A stretch of DNA of 64,000 bases from Leisingera sp. ANG-M1 (GTDB lineage Bacteria > Pseudomonadota > Alphaproteobacteria > Rhodobacterales > Rhodobacteraceae), in NCBI RefSeq assembly GCF_000813745.1, contig NZ_JWLC01000010.1:126522-190521 (forward strand), written 5' to 3'. Below are positions 55,941-63,040 of this stretch, piece after piece. Made by a program: the position numbers and the translations under genes. The notes below the pieces were generated by a model. It had not been told where the DNA came from and ran no database searches. It saw only the letters and a list, made by a program, of their open reading frames with translations. Each line of letters starts with the position of its first letter. The stretch's first letter is position 1.

Positions 55941-56519
55941 TCAGAAAATTTTGACCTGTGTCCCGACCTTGGCCAGATTGAACAATTCAGCGATATGCTC
56001 GTTGTATAACCCGATGCATCCGTTCGAAGACTGTCGGCCGATCTTACGTGTGTCTCCGGTTCCGTGGACCCGGTAGTATTGCCACGAAAGATAAAGGGCA
56101 TGGGTGCCCAGCGGATTGTCCGGACCAGGCCCAACGTAGTCCGGCCACTCCGGGTTGCGCTTTTTCATAGAAGGGGTCGGCCGCCAGCTTGGCCCTTCGA
56201 CCTTGCGGATAATCCGTGTGTATCCGCGTTTGGTCAATTCCTCACTCATCGGGACGCTGGACGGGTACACCTTGTAGGTAGCCTCGTCTTCTGACCAAAA
56301 CTGAACCGCGCGTGAGTTGATATCACAGAGGATTACGCCATTTTTCAGCGTTTCAAAGTGGTCCTGCCAGGCAGGTGTGCGGAATGCCGAAATGTTACGC
56401 CTGACTGGTTCTTGCGGGTCAGGGAGCGGAAAGGTCTGAGCTGCTCCCGGGCCTGCCAGAGCACTCAGTGCAGCTGTTGCCGCTGTCATGAAGGATCGCC
56501 GGTGAAAATCTGAAGCCAT
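55941..56519 (-). CDS. Tat-exported L,D-transpeptidase (YkuD), second copy
   Basis: A 192-residue enzyme with a Tat-type leader (HRRSFMTAATAALSALAG) and a YkuD domain. The active-site stretch holds VHGTGDTRKIGRQ and SSNGCIGLYNEHI with the catalytic cysteine. It is similar in plan to the copy at 22953-23525, for example the WRPTPSM segment against WRPTPEM. It should modify peptidoglycan cross-links. A MerR-type promoter stands before it, so this copy may be induced by metal while the other serves growth. Confidence 0.92.
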   Translation of the reverse strand: MASDFHRRSFMTAATAALSALAGPGAAQTFPLPDPQEPVRRNISAFRTPAWQDHFETLKNGVILCDINSRAVQFWSEDEATYKVYPSSVPMSEELTKRGYTRIIRKVEGPSWRPTPSMKKRNPEWPDYVGPGPDNPLGTHALYLSWQYYRVHGTGDTRKIGRQSSNGCIGLYNEHIAELFNLAKVGTQVKIF

Positions 56520-56550
56520 GGTTCTGCCCGTGCTGTTTTAAGTCCGGCGT

Positions 56551-56581
56551 TTCGTACGGCCTCTAGTCCCTATAGGTTCAA
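56551..56581 (-). promoter_or_regulatory. MerR-type promoter for the second L,D-transpeptidase
   Basis: On the minus strand: -35 TTGAAC (56581-56576), 19-base spacer (56575-56557) and a weak -10 TACGAA (56556-56551). The dyad on the plus strand is CCTCTAG-TCC-CTATAGG (56560-56576), with one base different from the other two copies. It is about 30 bases before the ATG at 56519. Confidence 0.75.
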
Positions 56582-56717
56582 CAGAAAGAATCTTCACAAA
56601 CTCGCGAGGACCCTTTGCGCGGATGTTTCCGGCCTGCCGTAGAGCAGGAAAACAAATTGCTTAGAGTGCAAAGACTGCGCCTTTAATCCAAGCGGCAAAA
56701 AATCCGAAAATCCTCTA

Positions 56718-56748
56718 TTGACCCTCTAGCTGCTAGAGGTCCTATCTG
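56718..56748 (+). promoter_or_regulatory. MerR-type promoter for the SCO-Dsb-PCuAC operon
   Basis: -35 TTGACC (56718-56723), 19-base spacer (56724-56742) and -10 TATCTG (56743-56748). The dyad is CCTCTAG-CTG-CTAGAGG (56723-56739). Predicted transcription begins near 56755, 26 bases before the ATG at 56781. Operators of this type (CTCTA...TAGAG) are known for PbrR/CadR-like proteins; copper-type CueR sites differ. Confidence 0.82.
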
Positions 56749-56780
56749 CCTGCTTGGTGTCGGAATGGGATCAAGCAGAC

Positions 56781-57383
56781 ATGACGGGATACAAGATTGG
56801 CCTCTTTATCCTTTGGGGATTGGCGGCAGTTTCAGTGGCAGCAATTGTGGGTTTTGTGCTGCCGAAGTATCAAGCAGGCAGGTCAGTTTCAGAGGCCGAA
56901 GGCGGTTTCCGCCCTGCCTTTGAGCTTACTGATCACACGGGGTCAGTGCGCACGAGCACCGAGTTTGAAGGGCGGTGGAAGCTTGTTTTCTTTGGCTTCA
57001 CCAACTGTCCGGATATCTGCCCGACGGGACTGTCAACTATCAGCGAAGCCATGGACGGTCTTGGAAGCAAGGCAGAAGATGTGCAGCCGCTTTTCATCAC
57101 TGTGGACCCTGCCCGCGACACACCTGAGACAGTTGCCGACTACCTTGAGTACTTTCATCCGTCGGTCATCGGCCTGACCGGCAATGAAACGCAGATCTCT
57201 GCCGCATCAAAGGCGTTCAAGGTGTTCTACCAGCGCCAAGAGGATCCCAACGCGCCTGATGGTTACACGATGGGGCATAGCTCGGCGATCCTGCTGTTTC
57301 GGCCAGACGGGTATTTCGAACGGACTTTTGCTTTCGACGCATCCAGCGACGAAATCCTGCTGGATCTGGAGCAACGGCTGTGA
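56781..57383 (+). CDS. SCO1/SenC-family protein, copy 1
   Basis: A 200-residue membrane-anchored thioredoxin-fold protein. An N-terminal helix (about residues 5-27) anchors it; the copper site is CPDIC in FFGFTNCPDICPTGL, with the partner histidine in YTMGHSSAILLF. SCO proteins deliver copper to CuA of cytochrome oxidase or act as thiol-disulfide reductants. ATG 56781 is used because the upstream TTG at 56754 coincides with the predicted transcription start. It begins the operon behind the MerR-type promoter. Confidence 0.93.
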   Translation: MTGYKIGLFILWGLAAVSVAAIVGFVLPKYQAGRSVSEAEGGFRPAFELTDHTGSVRTSTEFEGRWKLVFFGFTNCPDICPTGLSTISEAMDGLGSKAEDVQPLFITVDPARDTPETVADYLEYFHPSVIGLTGNETQISAASKAFKVFYQRQEDPNAPDGYTMGHSSAILLFRPDGYFERTFAFDASSDEILLDLEQRL

Positions 57384-57793
57384 AACCCGGCCTCAGTCTC
57401 TACCTTGCGTGGCTGCTGGCGCTGGCCGCATCGCTTGCGGTGCTGTTTATCGGCGAGGTGCTTGGTCAGACCCCCTGCGTTCTGTGCTGGTTTCAGCGCG
57501 CCTTCATGTTCCCGCTGGCCTTGGTGCTAGGAATTGCCGCCTGGGCGAACGACAAGGGCGTCTGGAAGTACGGCTTGGCATTGGCCGGTGGCGGCAGCGC
57601 TGTCGCCCTGTGGCATATGGCGCTGTATTCCGGGCTGATCCCGGAAAAGATCCGGCCCTGCTCGGCCAGCGGACCATCCTGCACGGATGCAAATATGGAT
57701 GTGCTTGGGTTGCCAATCCCGCTGCTCTCGCTGGCTGCATTCCTCGCCATCACTCTTCTAATGTTCAAAACCCGTCAGGAGGATCTGACATGA
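57380..57793 (+). CDS. DsbB/BdbC-like disulfide-bond oxidoreductase
   Basis: A 137-residue inner-membrane protein with four helices and two redox cysteine pairs: CVLC in GQTPCVLCWFQRAF and CSASGPSC in the second loop, the DsbB/BdbC plan. It passes electrons from a DsbA-like partner to quinone. GTG at 57380 overlaps the stop of the SCO gene (GTGA), and its own stop overlaps the next start. Confidence 0.93.
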   Translation: MKPGLSLYLAWLLALAASLAVLFIGEVLGQTPCVLCWFQRAFMFPLALVLGIAAWANDKGVWKYGLALAGGGSAVALWHMALYSGLIPEKIRPCSASGPSCTDANMDVLGLPIPLLSLAAFLAITLLMFKTRQEDLT

Positions 57794-58452
57794 AACGCAG
57801 GACATTGTTCTTTGCACCGCTCTTTCTGGGACTTACCGGATTCGGCGCAGCCGGCTGGTATGTGAAATCCAGCCAGTCCAAGGCAGAAGGACCATCTGAG
57901 CTGCCTGCCTCAGAAGTGCTGATACGCAGCTACTCGCCGGTTCTGGGCAACCCGGAAGCTCCGGTAACAATCGTCGAATTCTTTGACCCGGCCTGCGAGG
58001 CGTGCCGTGCCTTTCATCCGCTGGTGAAGCAAACCCTTGCCCGCTATGCAGACCGGGTGCGCGTGGTCCTGCGCTATACTCCGTTCCATGGTGAAGGGTC
58101 GGAACGCGCAATTGCCGCTCTTGAAGCAGCGCGGATGCAAGGGGTTTTTGAACCCGTTCTGAACGCCCTTCTTGCACGCCAGCCAGAATGGGCTGCACAT
58201 GGACAACTCAAACCGGATTTGATCCCACTGATCGCCGCAGAGGCCGGATTGGACCTGGAAAAGGCACGCGATCAGATGCGCGCGCCTCAAGTGATCGCCG
58301 TCATCAATCAAGATCGCGCTGACGTTGAAGCGGTTGGCGTAGACCAGACGCCGACGTTTTTCGTGAACGGCGCACCACTGCCAGAGTTCGGCGCCGAGCC
58401 TTTCATGCAGATGGTCGATAAGGCCGTTGCAGATCTTTCCAATGGCGCTTGA
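57790..58452 (+). CDS. DsbA-family thioredoxin-fold protein
   Basis: A 220-residue protein with an N-terminal membrane anchor or signal (MKRRTLFFAPLFLGLTGFGAAGWYV in part) and a DsbA-like domain with the active site CEAC in FFDPACEACRAFHPLVKQ and the cis-proline loop GVDQTPTFFVNG. It is the likely partner of the DsbB-like protein before it, whose stop overlaps its ATG (ATGA at 57790-57793). The frame is open far upstream but those residues are not used. Confidence 0.93.
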   Translation: MKRRTLFFAPLFLGLTGFGAAGWYVKSSQSKAEGPSELPASEVLIRSYSPVLGNPEAPVTIVEFFDPACEACRAFHPLVKQTLARYADRVRVVLRYTPFHGEGSERAIAALEAARMQGVFEPVLNALLARQPEWAAHGQLKPDLIPLIAAEAGLDLEKARDQMRAPQVIAVINQDRADVEAVGVDQTPTFFVNGAPLPEFGAEPFMQMVDKAVADLSNGA

Positions 58453-58453
58453 T

Positions 58454-58906
58454 ATGAAAACTGTTCTTATCGCTTCGGTCCTTGGGCTGTTCAGCGTCCT
58501 GCCGCTGATGGCTGAGCAAGCAAGTCAGGTAACCGTGACAGAACCCTGGGCACGCGCCAGTATTGGCAGCCGCCCTGCCGCCGTATACTTGGCGCTGACC
58601 AACACCAGCCAAGCACCGGCAACGCTGACGGGCCTCAAGGCGGATGCTGCAGGCCATGCGTCTATCCACCGGACTTCAACCGATGCCAACGGCGTTAGTT
58701 CCATGGCGCCAGTGGGCGAGATCATCCTTGCACCTGGCGAAAGCATCAAACTGGAACCGGGCGGGTTGCATGGCATGCTAATGCAAATGAACGCTCCCCT
58801 GAAGAAGGGCACCAGCGTGGATGTAACTCTGGTCTTCTCAGATGGTACTGAGCAGCCAGTGGAATTTCCTGTATTGGGTATTGCAGCCAAAGGCCCTGAG
58901 GGTTGA
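58454..58906 (+). CDS. Periplasmic copper chaperone PCuAC
   Basis: A 150-residue periplasmic protein with a signal peptide (about residues 1-19). The copper ligands follow the H(M)X10MX21HXM pattern of the family: histidines in AAGHASIHRTSTD, a methionine in GVSSMAPVGE, and HGMLMQMNAPL. PCuAC proteins hand Cu(I) to SCO or to the oxidase CuA site. ATG 58454 is preferred; ATG 58442 is an alternative that overlaps the previous gene. Confidence 0.93.
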   Translation: MKTVLIASVLGLFSVLPLMAEQASQVTVTEPWARASIGSRPAAVYLALTNTSQAPATLTGLKADAAGHASIHRTSTDANGVSSMAPVGEIILAPGESIKLEPGGLHGMLMQMNAPLKKGTSVDVTLVFSDGTEQPVEFPVLGIAAKGPEG

Positions 58907-59502
58907 TGCGGATACTAAGCTATCTGGGCGCAGGGGTTGCGGCGGCAGTCTTTATGCTGGCCGTCGGATGGTGGCGCAGCGTGCAGACTTCGCCGCCGGA
59001 TCTGCCCTTGCGCCTGGGTCAAATGGCGTTTGAAATGACAGATCACCGCGGCAACAGGGTGACGCCGCAAGACCTGCTGGGCAGCCCGGCAATGCTGTTC
59101 CTGGGCTACACCTATTGCCCTGATGTCTGCCCGACAACGCTGAGTGACATCACAGACTGGCTGGAAGCGCTGGGAGACACCGCGCGGGATATGCGTGTGG
59201 TGTTTATCACGGTGGATCCCAGCCGGGACACGCCGGAGGCCATGGCCGAATATGTGTCCTATTTCGATCCGCGGGTTGAAGGATGGTCGGGAACAAAGGG
59301 CAATCTTGACCGCGCCGTTGCAGCACTGCGCGCACGCTACGAGCGTGTCGGAGACGATCTCGAAGAATACGCCATGAACCATACCGCCAACGTGTTTCTG
59401 TTTCGCTCCGATGGCAGCTATGCGACGTCCATCGATTATCACGAACCGCGCGAATTTGCGCTTCCAAAGGTTCGTCGCGCACTCAACGAACCGATGAAGT
59501 AA
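58906..59502 (+). CDS. SCO1/SenC-family protein, copy 2
   Basis: A 198-residue protein with an N-terminal anchor helix, the copper site CPDVC in LGYTYCPDVCPTTL and the partner histidine in YAMNHTANVFLF. It differs clearly from copy 1 and may have a separate role, for example one copper carrier and one thiol reductant. Its ATG overlaps the stop of the PCuAC gene (TGATG). Confidence 0.93.
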   Translation: MRILSYLGAGVAAAVFMLAVGWWRSVQTSPPDLPLRLGQMAFEMTDHRGNRVTPQDLLGSPAMLFLGYTYCPDVCPTTLSDITDWLEALGDTARDMRVVFITVDPSRDTPEAMAEYVSYFDPRVEGWSGTKGNLDRAVAALRARYERVGDDLEEYAMNHTANVFLFRSDGSYATSIDYHEPREFALPKVRRALNEPMK

Positions 59503-59506
59503 CTCC

Positions 59507-60658
59507 ATGACTCTCAAGCCCCTTCTGGCCAGTGCACTGCTTGCAGCGTTTCTGGCCCCGGCGCCCATCCGGGCGCAATCAGACCAACCCCAAGGTCAAA
59601 TTTACCGTCTTGAACCTGGTGGAACGCTCGACGGTTTGCTGGCGGAAGCAGGACTGGATCCGGTTTCTCGCACCCGGCTGACACAAGGCCTGGCCGAAGA
59701 ATATGATCTTTCCCAGCTGCGTCCCGGTGTTGAGCTGGCGGTCAAACAGGACAAAAACGGCATGGCGAACTCATTTGCATTGAAGATAGATGCCCGAACC
59801 CGCTTTGTCTTCGATGCTGGAAACCCTGACAGCGTTATCCGCGAAGAATTGCCCACGCAAACGTCGGCATTGGCTGAGGAATTGGCAATAGAAGGTTCGG
59901 TCTATGCTGCGTTTCAAAGGGCCGGTGTGCCGGCACAGTTCGCGATTGATCTTGCTCAGGTATTCGGAGCGACAGTGGATTTCTGGCGCGACCTGCGGGG
60001 CGGCGAGACTCTACGGGTCATGTGGCAGCAAGAAACCGGTGATGATGGGATCCCGGTCGGAGCGCCGGTGCTCACCTACGCGGCCTTGTCGTTTGGGGGA
60101 AGCCTGTATGAGGTGGCTTGGTCAAGTGAAGAATCTCCCCGCCAGCTTCTGTTTCGTGACGGCGAAGCACTCAAGACCTTCACGCCGCCTGTAGCCGCTG
60201 CGCGAATTTCATCACAATTCGGAATCCGGCGCCATCCGGTGCTGGGAGGGATGCGTATGCATAAGGGTGTCGATTTCGCGGCGGCGCGCGGAACTGAAAT
60301 TCGGGCCACGGCTTCTGGTAAAGTCAGCTTTGCTGGGCAGCGCAAAGGGTATGGCCGTGTTGTTGAGGTGCGCCATGGCAGCACTCTGATGACCCGGTAC
60401 GCCCATTTGGACAGAGTTGCGGAGGGAATCCGCAACGGGGTTTCTGTGGATACGGACAGCGTGCTGGGTACTGTCGGCTCGACTGGGCTGACATCCGGGC
60501 CCAACCTGCATTTTGAGGTGCGTGTTGATGGCCGTCCAGTGGACCCTTTATCCGATGAACGGCTAGCTGGAATGCAAACGGTAAACCAAGTGAAGAGCAC
60601 TTCGATCCTTGAAACACGCCGAATCCAGTTCGCCTTTTTGAATGGCCCGGCCTCCTAA
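59507..60658 (+). CDS. M23-family metallopeptidase
   Basis: A 383-residue periplasmic protein with a signal peptide (MTLKPLLASALLAAFLAPAP in part, ending IRAQ), an N-terminal regulatory-type domain (about 30-230) and an M23 zinc peptidase domain. The metal motif is HKGVDFAA (HxxxD) and NLHFEVRVDG (HxH). Members cut peptidoglycan cross-links or act as EnvC/NlpD-like activators; here both motifs look intact. It ends the operon and converges with the ABC permease gene, 11 bases apart. Confidence 0.92.
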   Translation: MTLKPLLASALLAAFLAPAPIRAQSDQPQGQIYRLEPGGTLDGLLAEAGLDPVSRTRLTQGLAEEYDLSQLRPGVELAVKQDKNGMANSFALKIDARTRFVFDAGNPDSVIREELPTQTSALAEELAIEGSVYAAFQRAGVPAQFAIDLAQVFGATVDFWRDLRGGETLRVMWQQETGDDGIPVGAPVLTYAALSFGGSLYEVAWSSEESPRQLLFRDGEALKTFTPPVAAARISSQFGIRRHPVLGGMRMHKGVDFAAARGTEIRATASGKVSFAGQRKGYGRVVEVRHGSTLMTRYAHLDRVAEGIRNGVSVDTDSVLGTVGSTGLTSGPNLHFEVRVDGRPVDPLSDERLAGMQTVNQVKSTSILETRRIQFAFLNGPAS

Positions 60659-60669
60659 GGCCTTGCCAT

Positions 60670-61413
60670 TCATGAGAACCGTTTCTGTAAGATCGCATTC
60701 AGACCTTCGGACAACAGCACCAGAGCGATGATGGCAAGCGTGACAGTTGCAGCCTTGTCGTATTGGAACGAACGCACGTAGGTCTGAACGTACAGCCCGA
60801 TGCCGCCGGCGCCCACGATGCCTAAGATCAGGCTTTCGCGGAGGTTCAGTTCAAAGCGGAAGACAGTGTCGCGGAGCACCACTGGTGCCATCTGCGGCCA
60901 GATCGCCCACCGCAAAAGTTGCGCCCGGCTGGCACCTGCGCTCTCCAATGCAGCAAGTGGTGCGGCACCTACATTGTCGATTGCTTCAGCATAGAATTTG
61001 GCCAGCATGCCGGTGGCATGAAAAGTGATTGCAAGAATACCTGGCAGGGGGCCTAGCCCGACAGCCCCCACCATCAGCATCGCCACCAGGATCAGCGGGA
61101 TCGACCGGATCACTGCCAGCAGCGCCCGTACCGGGCGCCAGATGGCTGAGGGCACAAGGGTCTCGGACGCAAGCACAGCCAGCCCCGCCGATAGCACGAC
61201 CGCAAACAGCGTCCCAAGAATGGCGATCCTCAGTGTCTCGGCCAGGCCTGTAAGGACCTCCGGCCAGACCGAAAAGTCCGGCGGCATCATCCGGCCTAGA
61301 AATTCTGTCAGCCTCGGCCCCGCTCCGGGCAGTTTGTCCAAGCCGATATCAGCGTTTCCCGCAGCCCATAGCACTGCAAGCCCGAGTGCGATCCAAACCA
61401 AGATCCGGCTCAT
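60670..61413 (-). CDS. ABC transporter permease, PhnE-like
   Basis: A 247-residue permease with five or six helices. The EAA loop is ALESAGASRAQLLRWAIWPQMAPV, as in PhnE-type permeases. It forms the membrane part of a phosphonate-type importer with the PhnC- and PhnD-like proteins next to it. Actual substrate unknown. Its start touches the end of the ATPase gene. Confidence 0.9.
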   Translation of the reverse strand: MSRILVWIALGLAVLWAAGNADIGLDKLPGAGPRLTEFLGRMMPPDFSVWPEVLTGLAETLRIAILGTLFAVVLSAGLAVLASETLVPSAIWRPVRALLAVIRSIPLILVAMLMVGAVGLGPLPGILAITFHATGMLAKFYAEAIDNVGAAPLAALESAGASRAQLLRWAIWPQMAPVVLRDTVFRFELNLRESLILGIVGAGGIGLYVQTYVRSFQYDKAATVTLAIIALVLLSEGLNAILQKRFS

Positions 61414-62183
61414 CAGCCGACCACCCGCAATCCGTCACCAGGTGCTGTGCCATGGTACAAATTTCGGATGTCATCGTTCCCGACCATCGCGGAGGGCTTG
61501 TCAAACAGCACCGCGCCTGCCCGCAATCCAACGATACGGCCGGCAAAGCGCCGCGAAAGCTCTGGCTGATGCGAACTGAAGACAACAGCGATACCGCGAT
61601 TTTGCGCTGCATTGGTGATCAGTTCCAGAATGCGTTCGGCGTGGGCCGGGTCAAGGTTGCTGACCGGTTCATCCGCCAGGATCAACTGTGGCTCCTGCGC
61701 CAGGCAGCGGGCGATGGCCACTCTCTGGCGCTGACCACCTGAAAGCTGATCTGCACGGCGCTGTGCCAGCTCCGTCAGGCCGGTGTCCTCCAGCGCGATG
61801 GCTGTCTTGAGGTGATCCTGCGCGCTGTAGCGCCCCCAAAGCGACGGCCAGAGGCGCATTCGCCCTAGCCGCCCGTTTATCGCATTCTGGTAAACGCTCT
61901 GCCGGTCGACCAGGGCGAATTCCTGAAAGATGAAGCCAGTCTCTAGCCGGGTTTTTCGTTCTGGAGCCCGATCATTTGGAAGCCGGTTGCCCAGCACCTC
62001 AGCCCGGCCGCGCCAACCCCGGACCCGCCCATCCAGCAAGGCCAGCAAGGTCGACTTGCCTGCGCCCGAAGGCCCCAGCAAGGCCACACATTCCCCCGGC
62101 GCCACCTGCAGCGACACATCCTGCAGGGCCTCGGCGCTGTCAAAGCAGTGCGACACAGCTTGGAGGCTAAGCGCTTGGGTCAT
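61413..62183 (-). CDS. ABC transporter ATP-binding protein, PhnC-like
   Basis: A 256-residue ATPase with Walker A GPSGAGKSTLLALLDG, Q-loop FIFQEFALVDRQSVYQN, signature LSGGQRQRVAIARCL and Walker B LILADEPVSNLDP. The pattern is that of PhnC. It overlaps the PhnD-like gene by four bases and the PhnE-like gene by one. Confidence 0.92.
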   Translation of the reverse strand: MTQALSLQAVSHCFDSAEALQDVSLQVAPGECVALLGPSGAGKSTLLALLDGRVRGWRGRAEVLGNRLPNDRAPERKTRLETGFIFQEFALVDRQSVYQNAINGRLGRMRLWPSLWGRYSAQDHLKTAIALEDTGLTELAQRRADQLSGGQRQRVAIARCLAQEPQLILADEPVSNLDPAHAERILELITNAAQNRGIAVVFSSHQPELSRRFAGRIVGLRAGAVLFDKPSAMVGNDDIRNLYHGTAPGDGLRVVG

Positions 62184-63040
62184 TTTAAATAGCCGTAGCG
62201 GCGCGCCATCTGCCTGACCCCGTCATAAACCTTGGGATCCGCTGCCACATAGCCGTCTGGGCCGTAGAGATAGGCCAGCAAATACCGGTTCTCAGCCTGG
62301 TTCAGGCGCAGCATGGCTTCCACGAAGCGGGCCTGCAGGGCCGCATCCAGGCCAGGCCGGGCAATGATGGCATGGCTGGGAATCTGCTCGCTTTCGCCCA
62401 GCACCCGGATCTCGGCCTGCTGCTCGGGCGTCAGATAAAGATCGGCATACTGGCTGGCGCCCGCAGCATCCACTAACCCGTTGGCCATAGCTTGCATTGC
62501 CTGCTGGTAACCACCGGCAAAGAACTTCTGGCCAAAGAACCGGTCCGCATCACCCGCGTCCGCCACCAGTCCTTCGCGCACAAACAGGTCGAGCGGATAG
62601 AGATAGCCGGATTCCGACACCGGGTCGGCAAAGGCGATATCGCGGCCCTGCAGGTCGGCCAGCGTCTCGATGCCGCTGTCCTTGCGCACAAACACCCGCC
62701 CCGCATAGCTGGGCTGGCCGCGATAGACCTCGGACAGCAGCGGCACCGCGCCAATCTGATCCTCGGCCAGCACAAACGGCAGCGCCCCCATGAAGGAGAT
62801 ATCGGCGTCGCCGTTGCGCAACGCCTCCACCGCAGCGGCGTGATCAAAAGTCACAAAACCGGTGACCGGTACTTGAAGTTCCTGCGACAGCCAGGCGGTG
62901 ATCGTTTCGATATCGCCTAGCAGCTTCTCCGGGTTTTCCTGCGGGATAAAGGCCAGCTTCAGTCCCTGCCCGGCAGAGGCCAGTGCAGGGGTTGCAACAG
63001 CAGCAGCCGCGGTGGTCAAAAAATTACGGCGCGACAGCAT
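62180..63040 (-). CDS. Periplasmic binding protein, PhnD-like
   Basis: A 286-residue binding protein with a Tat-type leader (LSRRNFLTTAAAAVATPALA in part: SRRNFLTT). The family signature is KLAFIPQENPEKLLGDIETITAWLSQ, FVTFDHAAAVEALRNGDADISFMGALPFV, and DIAFADPVSESGYLYPLDLF. The group (phosphate/phosphite/phosphonate-binding) also includes proteins for other anions. The stop of the peroxidase-like gene overlaps its ATG (TGATG), so transport and cytochrome are encoded together. Confidence 0.92.
   Translation of the reverse strand: MLSRRNFLTTAAAAVATPALASAGQGLKLAFIPQENPEKLLGDIETITAWLSQELQVPVTGFVTFDHAAAVEALRNGDADISFMGALPFVLAEDQIGAVPLLSEVYRGQPSYAGRVFVRKDSGIETLADLQGRDIAFADPVSESGYLYPLDLFVREGLVADAGDADRFFGQKFFAGGYQQAMQAMANGLVDAAGASQYADLYLTPEQQAEIRVLGESEQIPSHAIIARPGLDAALQARFVEAMLRLNQAENRYLLAYLYGPDGYVAADPKVYDGVRQMARRYGYLK

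Noticed and set aside
57184-57789. Upstream extension of the DsbA-like frame
   Set aside because: It overlaps the SCO and DsbB genes in another frame; ATG 57790 gives a normal anchor and an ATGA junction.
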